From Holophagales bacterium UBA5704 (GTDB taxonomy: Bacteria > Acidobacteriota > Thermoanaerobaculia > Multivoradales > UBA5704), in NCBI GenBank assembly GCA_002420005.1, contig DIHE01000206.1:339-34894 (forward strand): a DNA stretch of 34,556 nucleotides, in the 5' to 3' direction. Of the stretch, positions 14,611-23,900 are shown in pieces (within the stretch, counting starts at the first letter, position 1; every line of letters starts with the position of its first letter). Under the pieces are notes generated by a model. It saw nothing but the letters and a program-made list of their open reading frames with translations. It was not told where the DNA came from and ran no database searches. A program made the translations under genes and the position numbers.

Positions 14611-15687
14611 ATGAGCATCTCTTCCTCCCTCCCTTCGTCTCCGTTCTCTCCCATCCGCTGGCGCGACGACCGCCTGGAGCTGCTGGATCAGACCCGTCTG
14701 CCCGAGATGGAAACCTGGCTCGCCTGCACCGACCCCGAGGAGGTCGCCGCCGCCATCCGCTGCCTGGCGGTGCGCGGTGCCCCGGCGATCGGCGTCGCCG
14801 CAGCGTATGGTCTGGTGCTCGGTGTGCGCACGGTGGAAGAGCCGGGCGCGGCGCTCGCCGCCCGGTTTTCCGAAGTGTCCGAGCTGCTCGGAGGCACGCG
14901 GCCGACGGCGGTCAACCTGCGCTGGGCGCTCGACCGGGGGCGGGAGGTGTTCGAGCGCCACGCCGGTGCGAGCCCGGCGCAGGTCACCCGGGTCCTCCTC
15001 GCCTGGGCGGACGCGCTGCACGCCGAGGACGTGCGGGTGAACCAGAAGATCGGCGAGCACGGCGCGGCGCTCTTCGCACCGGGGGTGCGGGTGCTCACCC
15101 ACTGCAACGCCGGGACGCTCGCAACCGCGGGCTACGGCACGGCGGTCGGGGTGATCCAGTCCGCCTGGGAGACGGGCAAGGTCGCGATGGTCTGGGTGGA
15201 CGAGACCCGGCCGCTGCTCCAGGGGGCGCGCCTCACCGCCTGGGAGATGCAGCGGCTCGGCATCCCGTTCAAGCTGGTGACCGATTCGAGCGTGGGAGCG
15301 TTGATGAAGCGCGGCCTGGTGGACCGCGTCGTGGTGGGGGCCGACCGCATCGCCGCCAACGGCGACGCGGCGAACAAGATCGGCACCTACACGGTGGCGG
15401 TCCTCGCGCACCGGCACGGCGTGCCGTTCTACGTCGCGGCGCCGCTCTCGACGATCGACCGGGCGACGCCCCACGGCGACGCGATCCCCATCGAAGAGCG
15501 CAACCCCGACGAGGTGACCGACGTGTTCGGCCGCCGCATCGCCCCGGCGGGGATCGAGGCGTTCAACATGGCGTTCGACGTCACGCCGCACGATCTGATC
15601 GCGGCGATCATCACGGAGGCGGGGGTGCTCGAAGCGCCGTATGAGCAGAGCATCGCGGCGGCGTTCGGGGAGGAGAAGAAAGGCTGA
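14611..15687 (+). CDS. mtnA: S-methyl-5-thioribose-1-phosphate isomerase
   Basis: Isomerises methylthioribose-1-phosphate to methylthioribulose-1-phosphate in methionine salvage. 358 residues with the family motifs VRGAPAIGVAAAYG, THCNAGTLATAGYGTA (catalytic Cys165) and GADRIAANGDAANKIGTY (catalytic Asp245). These active-site residues separate it from the eIF2B alpha relatives. The first 14 residues are a Ser/Pro-rich extension. Its divergent neighbour works on sulfur amino acids too, so shared control is plausible. No terminator was seen before the opposing tmRNA gene. Confidence 0.95.
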   Translation: MSISSSLPSSPFSPIRWRDDRLELLDQTRLPEMETWLACTDPEEVAAAIRCLAVRGAPAIGVAAAYGLVLGVRTVEEPGAALAARFSEVSELLGGTRPTAVNLRWALDRGREVFERHAGASPAQVTRVLLAWADALHAEDVRVNQKIGEHGAALFAPGVRVLTHCNAGTLATAGYGTAVGVIQSAWETGKVAMVWVDETRPLLQGARLTAWEMQRLGIPFKLVTDSSVGALMKRGLVDRVVVGADRIAANGDAANKIGTYTVAVLAHRHGVPFYVAAPLSTIDRATPHGDAIPIEERNPDEVTDVFGRRIAPAGIEAFNMAFDVTPHDLIAAIITEAGVLEAPYEQSIAAAFGEEKKG

Positions 15688-15709
15688 GTCTTTTTGCGAG
15701 AGAGCAGGA

Positions 15710-16066
15710 TGGTGGAGGTGGTGGGAGTCGAACCCACGTCCGAGAAACGCGTCCGAGAGCTTCTACGTGCGTAGCCCTCTGTTTGCAATCTCACCGCCCG
15801 CGCTTTGGAAGAAGGCCACCGGCGCGGGCGGCCAGCCCGGTTCAATCCGGGTGCGGCACCGGGCGTCCCGCACCTTTTGATCTACTTCAAGTGGCATCCC
15901 GTCAGAGCGCCGTAGATCAGGGCACTCTGGGGGACGTCACGGCCGTTTAATTAGGCCGCGAGAGCGAAGTTGTCGTTCGCAGTTATGTTTTTTCCGTTTG
16001 ACCGAGCGGAAACTCGACACGCGACCCGCGATCCGCTGTGTTCCCCGTCGAGACCGGTACACCCCC
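15710..16066 (-). ncRNA. ssrA: Transfer-messenger RNA (tmRNA), one-piece
   Basis: Rescues stalled ribosomes. The minus strand starts GGGGGTGTACCGGTCTCGAC (5' acceptor strand) and ends with a T arm GGGTTCGACTCCC, CACCTCC and an encoded ACCA. The resume frame at 15980-15951 reads GCG then codes ANDNFALAA and stops at TAA, so the full tag is A-ANDNFALAA. At 357 nt it is of normal length, with the tRNA-like ends joined (not permuted). Confidence 0.97.
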
Positions 16067-16096
16067 GGGTTTGCAAAGAACCTCTCGCCAGACACC

Positions 16097-16102
16097 AGTA
16101 TA
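16097..16102 (-). promoter_or_regulatory. Possible -10 box of ssrA
   Basis: TATACT on the minus strand, about 30 bases before the mature tmRNA 5' end, leaving a short leader for RNase P to remove. No good -35 box was found 16-18 nt upstream. Confidence 0.4.
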
Positions 16103-16137
16103 AACCAGGCCGGGCGGAGCCGCATTCCAGGCGGGGC

Positions 16138-17127
16138 TCAGGCGGCTTGTTCGACCGCCGTGCCGTCGAAGAAGGCTTCGACGGTCGCGAGGAAGCTCGG
16201 GACGTCGGGGATCTGGTTGATCGCCTGGCGCAGGTGGCGGCCGTTGGGCAGGCCGTGGGTGTACCAGCCGGTGAATTTGCGCAGCTTGTGCAGCGCGAAG
16301 GTGGACGGCTCGCGCTCGGCGACCAGGCGGAAGTGGCTGAGCACCAGCTCGCGGCGGTCCTCGAGCGTCGGCTCGGAGACACCGCTTCCCGCCAGGCGCG
16401 CGGCGATCTGCCGGAAGATCCACGGGTTGCGGGTGGCGCCGCGGCCCACCATCACGCCGTCGCAGCCGGTCTCGGCGAGCAGGCGCAGCGCGTCGTCCGG
16501 CTCGCGGACGTCGCCGTTGCCGATCACCGGGATCGACAGGCTCTCCTTGAGCCGGGCGAGGTGGTGCCAGGAGGAGTCGGCTGCGCCGGAGAACATCTCG
16601 CGGGCGGTGCGGGCGTGCATCGCCACGGCCTGCACCCCGTTCGCCTCGCAGATCCGTCCGAGCTCCAGATAGTTGCGCCGGTCGTTGTCGAGGCCGAGGC
16701 GGAACTTGACGGTGAGCGGGATCGAGATGGCGTTGCGCACGGTGCGGATGATCGTCTCGGCCAGCTTGAGGTCACCCATCAGGGCCGCGCCGGCGCAGCC
16801 CTTGAGGACCTTGTTGGCCGGGCAGCCCATGTTGATGTCGCAGATGTCGGCACCCAGCTCCTGGACGACGAGGGCGGCTTCGCGCATGGCGACCGGGTCC
16901 GAGCCGTAGATCTGGATGGCGAGCGGCCGTTCCTCCGGGCTGAAATACATCAGCTCGCGGGTCTTCTTGTTGCCGTTGACGATCGCCTTGGAGGAGAGGA
17001 ACTCCATCGAGACCACGCCGACGCCGCCGATCCGCCGCACGATCAGGCGGAAGTCGCGATCCGTCACCCCGGCCATGGGGGCCAGCCAGAGAGGGGGAGC
17101 GATGCGGTGGGGTCCGAGCTGCACCAT
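16138..17127 (-). CDS. dusB: tRNA-dihydrouridine synthase (DusB-type)
   Basis: FMN enzyme reducing specific uridines in the tRNA D-loop. 329 residues from ATG 17127: LAPMAGVTDRDFR, AIQIYGSDP, DINMGCPANKV with catalytic Cys102, KFRLGL, HARTA and GNGDV plus VMVGRGATRNPWIF for FMN phosphate binding. ATG 17127 gives the usual N-terminus for the family and has TACAAT 10 nt upstream. A GTG at 17178 in frame, directly after the NRPS stop, would add 17 residues and would imply coupling to the NRPS; I think it less likely. Confidence 0.92.
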   Translation of the reverse strand: MVQLGPHRIAPPLWLAPMAGVTDRDFRLIVRRIGGVGVVSMEFLSSKAIVNGNKKTRELMYFSPEERPLAIQIYGSDPVAMREAALVVQELGADICDINMGCPANKVLKGCAGAALMGDLKLAETIIRTVRNAISIPLTVKFRLGLDNDRRNYLELGRICEANGVQAVAMHARTAREMFSGAADSSWHHLARLKESLSIPVIGNGDVREPDDALRLLAETGCDGVMVGRGATRNPWIFRQIAARLAGSGVSEPTLEDRRELVLSHFRLVAEREPSTFALHKLRKFTGWYTHGLPNGRHLRQAINQIPDVPSFLATVEAFFDGTAVEQAA

Positions 17128-17137
17128 GGCGGGGGTG

Positions 17138-17143
17138 ATTGTA
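17138..17143 (-). promoter_or_regulatory. Possible -10 box of dusB
   Basis: TACAAT on the minus strand, 10 nt before ATG 17127, with no clear -35 and no Shine-Dalgarno. If real, dusB is transcribed separately from the NRPS gene that ends 51 bases upstream. Confidence 0.4.
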
Positions 17144-17178
17144 CCGCGGGGACCGAGGCGTTCGGCCCGGCGGCTCAC

Positions 17179-17997
17179 TCAGGACTTGCCCTCAAAGGCG
17201 GCGAGAGAGCTCTTCAGATGCTCCACCCAGCGGTCGAGGACCGGCGGCTGGAGCAGTGAGAAATGATTCGCGCCGGGGACGAGATGAGCATCGATCCTGG
17301 CGAGAGAGCCCCAACCGGCCGCGAGATCCGCCGCTCCCGCAGCCAGCGAGGCGTCGGCCCGCACCAGGATCACCGATCCGCCGTACGGGCGCGGGACGTA
17401 GGTCTCCACGGCGATCGAGGTACGCCTGTGCAGATCGAAACGCTCGCGCATCCAGGATCTGCCCACATCCGCCGGCAGCTCCCCGTCGGCCTGCGCCAGC
17501 TCGATCAGAAGGTCGAGCCCGGCTTCGACGTCCAACCCTTCGAGCAGCGCCCGAACCGCTTCCCTCTTCTGCTCCGAATACCCGCCTGCGAGAGTCGCGA
17601 AACCCAGCAGGAGCGTGGTGACGTCGACGCCGCACCCTTTCGGCGGCGCCGGCGGGTCGAGCAGAGCCACCAGCGAGGGGGCGCCGCCCGGGCTTTCGGT
17701 CTGCCGTGCCATCTCGTAGGCGATGACCGCACCATCCGACCATCCGGCCAGAAGCCAGGGTCCTTCGGCCTGGACCTCGCGCACTCTCGCCAGGTATTGC
17801 GCGGCCAGATCCTCCAGCGTGGCCGGACGGCCATCGCCCTCTGCGACCGCTTGCAGGCCATAGACCGGCCGTTCCGGTGCGAGCCTCTTCGCCAGGTCTA
17901 CGTAGGCGAAGACCCCTCCCCCCACCGGATGGGCCAGGAACAGGGGACGGCCTGCGCCTCCCGCCTGCAGAAGCACCAGGGCAGAGCGCCTCTCGGG
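17179..17997 (-). other. NRPS terminal thioesterase (TE) domain
   Basis: Alpha/beta hydrolase: LFLAHPVGGGVFAYVDLA (oxyanion region), LLAGWSDGAVIAYEMA with nucleophile Ser5594 (17737-17739), LLDPPAPP as the likely acid, and GANHFSLL with His5752 (17263-17265). It releases the peptide by hydrolysis or cyclisation. Confidence 0.9.
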
Positions 17998-20900
17998 AGC
18001 CGACTGAATGGCTCCGGCCAGACGGCCCAGCGTCGGCGCCTCGAACAGCAGAGAGAGCGGCAGCTTGACACCGAAGACGTGCTCGATCCGTGCCATCAGC
18101 CGCACGGCCAGCAACGAATGGCCGCCCAGTGCGAAGAAGTCATCGGCCACTCCGACCTGTTCGAGGCCAAGGAGCTCGGCCCAGGTCTCGGCGAGGACCT
18201 TCTCGATCTGTGTGCGTGGCGCCACGAAGCTCTCGCCGGAGCGCGGCGCGCCGGGAACCGGCAGGGCTCGGCGATCCACCTTGCCGTTGGGGGTGAGCGG
18301 CAGCGCCGGCAGCAGCACGAAGATGCCGGGCACCATGTAGTCCGGCAGCCGTTCGCGCAAACCATGGCGAAGCCCGTCGGCTTCGACCTCGCCGGCCACA
18401 TAGGCGACCAACCGCCGGTCGCCGGGCCGGTCCTCCCGTGCCACCACGGCCGCCTCGCGGACGCCTGCCAGGGACACCAGGATCGCCTCGATCTCGCCAA
18501 GCTCGATGCGAAACCCCCGCACTTTCACCTGGTGATCCAGGCGGCTCAGGTATTCGAGGGTGCCGTCCGCCCGCCGGCGCGCCAGATCGCCGGTGCGGTA
18601 CAGGCGCCCGCCCGGCTCTCCGGTCAGAGGATCCGGCCTGAACACCTCCGCCGTGCGCGCCGGCAGGCCGAGATAACCCCGCCCCACGCCGTGACCGGCC
18701 ACGCAGAGCTCGCCTGCAGCTCCCGCAGCGACAGGCTGGAGCGAGGGGTCGAGCACGTAGATGAAGGTATTGGCGATCGGCCGCCCGATCGGCAGTGTGA
18801 GCGACGAGCCGGACTCGGACCTCACCCGCTCGTAGTGCGTCACGTCGTCCGAGCACTCCGTCGGGCCATAGGCATTGAGCAGGCGGGTCTGCGGTGCGCG
18901 AGCGAGCCAGCGGTCGGCGAGATCCGGCGCGCAGGCCTCGCCGGTCACGATCATCCATTGCAGAGAGGGGAGGTCGATCGTGGCGCCGGATGCCGAGGGA
19001 TCGAGCAGGGCGCTCAGCAGGGAGGGAACCACTTCGAGCACCGTGATCCGCTCCCGGGCGGCGAAGCGCAGCAGCAGCGCAGGGTCCTGGACGGCCGCCC
19101 GGCCGGCGATGCGCACACTCCCGCCCACCAGAAGAGGAGCCAGGAGCTGCCAGATCGAAATGTCGAAGCTTTGCGGAGCGGTCTGCGCGACCCGGCTGCC
19201 CGCAGTGAGCCCGAGGTCCGCCACCTTGGCCCGGAGATGATTGATCATGCCGGCGTGGGACACCATGACCCCCTTGGGCCGGCCGGTCGAGCCCGAGGTA
19301 TGGATGACGTAGGCCAGGCCGTCGCCCCCCGGGAGCCCTCCCGGAGCGCTCCCCGGGTCGGTCTCCGGCAGCGCCGACGGCTCCACCACGGGCAGGCCGT
19401 CCGGGACGGGCAGGCGGTGGCGGTGCTCCTTCTCGGTGAGGAGAGCCGCCAGGCCGGAGCTCTCCAGCAGCCAGGCCAGGCGCTCCCGCGGGACCTCGAC
19501 GTCGAGGGGCACGTACACGGCCCCGGCCTTCAGCACGCCAAGCAACGCGACGAGCAGGGAGAGGTTGCGCTCCAGGGCCACACCGACGCGGCGTTCGGCA
19601 CCGCAGCCCAGCCCGGCCAGATGGCGCGCCAGGCGGCCGGCGCGGGCGTCGAGCTCGGCGTAGGTCAGCGTCTCCCCTTCGCACGTGGCGGCCGGCGCAT
19701 CCGGCGTGCTCGCCACCTGCGCCGCGAAGAGGTTGTGCAGGAGGAGCCCTCGCGCCGGCTGCGGCAGGGGCGCTCTCGTATCGTTCCATTCGACGAGCGT
19801 CTGGTGGCGCTCGATGGAAGAGAGCAGCGGCAGCTCGGACCAGACGCTCTCCGGCTCTGCCAGGGCGGCGGTGAGCAGCCTCTCGTAGTGAACGATCAAG
19901 CGGTCGATGGTCGTGGCGTCGAACAGGTCGGTGGCATATTCGGCCACGCCGGCAAGCCCGCCTTCGTGCTCCTGGAGGATGAGCTCCACGTCGAATTTCG
20001 CCGTTCTCCGGGCACCGCTCACGGGCTGCACGCGCAAGCCCCCGGCCGCGAGGCTCTCGGCCGGAGCGTTCTGCAAGGTGAGCATCACCTGGAACAAGGG
20101 GGAATGAGCGAGGCTTCGTTCGGGAGAAAGCTCCTGCACGAGCTTCTCAAACGGCACGTCCTGGTGCAGATAGGCGGCCAGCGCGGTTTCACGGGTTCTG
20201 CCGAGCAGCTCCCCGAACGACGGAGCGCCCGCAAGGTCACCCCGCAGCACGAGCGTGTTGACGAAGAACCCGACCAGCCCCTCGATCTCGAGCCGGTTGC
20301 GTCCGGCCACGGGCGTGCCCACGGCAAGATCCTGCTGGCGGCTGTAGCGCGCCAGCAGGGCCTGGAACCCCGCCAGCAGAACCATGAAAAGCGTGGCCCC
20401 GTGACGCCCGCCGAGCGTCCGGATCCGCCGGAGGAGCTCCGCCGGCAGCCACAGGTGGCGGGAGGCGCCGCGGTAGCTTTGCACCGCCGGCCGCGGGCGA
20501 TCGGTGGACAGCTCGAGAAGCGGTGGCAAGCCGGCGAGCCGGTTGCGCCAGAAGGAGATCTCCCGCTCCAGGACCTCGCCCTTCAGCCAGGAGCGTTGCC
20601 ACACCGAGAAATCCGCGTACTGCACCGGAAGCTCCGGCAAAGGTGACGCCGCATAGAAGGCGGTCACCTCGCGCACCAGGATGCCCATCGACCAGCCGTC
20701 GCCGGCCATGTGATGCATCGTCAGCGCGGCGAGGTGGTCTTGCGGAGCCAACCGCAGCAGGACACAGCGCAGCAGCGGGCTGCGGGTGAGGTCGAACGGG
20801 CGGGCGGCCTCTTCCTCCGCAAGGGTGAGAGCCTGCGCCTCGCGCTCCCTCTCCGGCAGCCCCGCCAGATCCACCAGGGGCAGGAAGAAAGGCGCCGCCG

Positions 20901-23900
20901 GTTGAATCACCTGCACGGGGGAGCCTTCCGGTGCGGCGTAGCTCGTCCGCAGCACCTCGTGGCGGCGCACGGTCTCTCCGAGACAGAGCGTCAGCAGCGC
21001 AGCGTCCAGCGGCCCTTCGAGGCGCAGCGCCACCGGCATGTTGTACAGCGGGCTGTCGGGCTCGAGCTGATCGAGGAACCAGAGACGCTGCTGTGCGAAC
21101 GACAAGGGCAGGGGGCCTTCCCGCGGTACCGGGACCAGGGGCGGCGCCGCGGCCCCGCCACCGGCGCGCAGGGCCGCCTCGATCCGCGCCGCGAGATCCG
21201 ACAGAGCCGGTGCCTCGAAGACCTCGCGCAGCGGCAGATCGACCCCGAACGCGGTGCGGACGCGCGAGAGCACCTGCGTGGCGAGCAGCGAGTGGCCACC
21301 CAGGTCGAAAAACCGGTCGGCGATCCCGATCCGTTCGAGCCGGAGCACGTCCCCCCAGATGCCGGCGAGGACCTCTTCGACCGGTGTCCGCGGCGCCTGG
21401 TGGCTCTCCGAGGCTCCTCGCCCATCCGGCGCCGGCAGGGCCTTCCGGTCCACTTTTCCGTTGGGCGTGAGGGGCAGCGCGGCCAGCACCACGATGACGG
21501 CCGGCACCATGTGGTCCGGCAGCCGCTCCCGCAACTGTTCCCGGAAGGAGAGGCTCCGTTGTCCGTGCGCGGCCTCCCCCACCACATAGGCGACCAGTTG
21601 CCGGACACCGGGGGTGTCCTCGCGCAGGACGGCGACGGACGGGCTTCCCCCGGAGAGGGCGCAGAGCGCCGCCTCGATCTCTCCCAGCTCGATGCGGAAG
21701 CCGCGCAGCTTCACCTGGTTGTCGCGGCGCCCCTGGTAATCGACCGAGCCGTTCGGAAGGTAGCGCCCCAGATCGCCGGTGCGGTACAGGCGGTCGTCCG
21801 GCCCGCCGGTGAACGGATTGATCAGGAAGCGTTCGCGGGTCAGCGCCTCGTCCTGGAGATAGCCGAGGGAGAGATAAGGCGTGCGGATGCAGATCTCTCC
21901 CAGCTCGCCGACTCCGGCGAGCCGGCCCGCAGGGTTGACCACCAGGAGCTGGACCCCGTCGATCCCCCGGCCCAGCGGGATGCGCTCGCGATCCGGCAGG
22001 GAGACCTCATGGAAGCCCATGCCTTGGGGCGTCTCGGTGGCGCCGTAGTAGTTGATGCAGGCACAGCCGGGAGCCATCCCCCGCATCCGTTCGACGGTGT
22101 GGCGGGTCAGCACGTCCCCACCGAAGAAGGCGAGGCGGAGCGTCTCCAGGGTGATCCCGGGGGGCTCGGTCAACACCTCCCCCAGCGCGGGCGTGAGGTG
22201 GGCGACGGTGATGCCGTGCTCCTGCATCCAGCGGGCGAGGCGGCCGGGCCCGGTCAGATCCTCCGGCGTTGGGATGGCGAGCCGGGCACCCAGGCAGAGC
22301 GGAGTGAACAGATCGCGCAACAGCGGGTCATGGGCGAGGCCGGAGAGCAGGCTGAACCGGTCGGTCGCGGTGAGGCCGAACCGCTCGCTGTGCCAGGCGA
22401 TGAAATGGGAGAGCGGGCGATGGCTGCCCAGCACTCCCTTGGGCACCCCGGTCGAGCCGGAGGTGAAGCTCACCCAGGCCGGATCGTCCGGACCCGCGGC
22501 GCGAGGAGAGCCGAGAGGCAGACCGGCGAAGCGTTCCAGTGCCGGGGCGGAGCCGCCGGCCGGCAGCGCGAGGGACGGACAGCCGGCATCCCGCAGCCAG
22601 TCCTCCACCGCCCCGGGGAGCTCTCCCGCCGCCTCCGGGCGCAGGAGGGCACGGGGTGCCGTCGCCGCGAGAGCTGCGGTCAGCCGCGCGGCGGGATAGG
22701 CCGGATCGAGAATCGTGAACGCGGCTCCCGTCTTGAGGATACCGAGCAGGGCGAGGGCGAGGGGAGCGCTGCGATGTGCATAGACCGCCACCCGGTCGCC
22801 CGGCCCGACCCTGTGCCCTTGCAGCCAGGCGCTCAGGCGGTTGGCCACCGCCTCCAGCTCTCCGTAGCTCCACACGCCGTCGCGATCGATCAACGCGGGC
22901 CGCCCGGGGTGCCGCCGCGCCTGCACGGCGAAGCGTTCATGGACCGCTCCCGGCCAGACCGCCGGCAAGGGCGCGGCCGGATCGGGCAGTGCCGCGTGAG
23001 CGGCGGCGGTGACCAGGGAGAGCGCGCCGATCGGCTCTCCAGGATGGTCGAGCGCCTGATCGAGGAACGCTTCGAGCTGCGCGAGGAGGTCCGCCATGCG
23101 CGCGGCGTCGAACAGGTCGGCGTTGTAGACCAGATCGACCTGCACCCCGTCTCCCTCGCGGAGATAGAAGGTCATGTCGAACTTCGAGAGCGGCTCCGCG
23201 GTCGCCAGGCTCTCGAGGGTCAGGCCCGGCAGGCGCAACTCCGTGGAGGGGAGATTGAGCAGGTTGACCATCACCTGGAACAGAGGCGTGCGCGAGAGGT
23301 CGCGCGGCTGCGGCAGGCTGGCGAGGATGGCCTCGAAGGGCACGTCCTGGTGCGAAAAGGCTCCCAGGGTCACCTCCCGCACCCGCGCCACCAGGTCGCG
23401 GAACCCGGGCTCGCCCCCCAGGCCGGTGCGCAGGACCAGGGTATTCAGGAAGCAGCCGATGAGACCCTCGGTCTCCACCGCGCGCCGGCCGGCCACCGGA
23501 GCCCCGACCAGGAGGTCGTCCTGGCCGCTGTGACGGTGCAGCAGTGCCTTGACCGCGGCGAGCAGGGTCATGAACAGCGTCGAGCCTTGCGCCCTGCCGA
23601 AGGCGGCCAGCCGGGCCGCGAAGCCGGCGGAAAGAGCGAGCGAGCCCTGCCCGCCGCGGTAGGTCTGTACGGCGGGCCGCCGGCGGTCGGTGGGCAGGTC
23701 CAGCGGAGCGATCTCGCCGCTCAGCAGGTCCAGCCACCAGGCGAGCTCCGCCTGCCGCGTTCCCGCGACGAGCTCCCGCTGCCAGACCGCGACGTCGGCG
23801 TACTGCACAGGCAGCTCGCTCAGGGAAGACGGGCGGCCCGCCGCGAAGCAGCCATAGAGCTCTGCGACCTCGCGGACCAGGAGGTGGAGCGACCAGCCGT

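Noticed and set aside
16067..17178. Prophage or island attachment site at the tmRNA 3' end
   Set aside because: No direct repeat of the tmRNA end, integrase gene or mobile element was seen in the window.
17263..20646. A 1127-codon plus-strand frame opposite the NRPS 3' end
   Set aside because: Same reason: antisense to module 5 and TE, with no recognisable domain.
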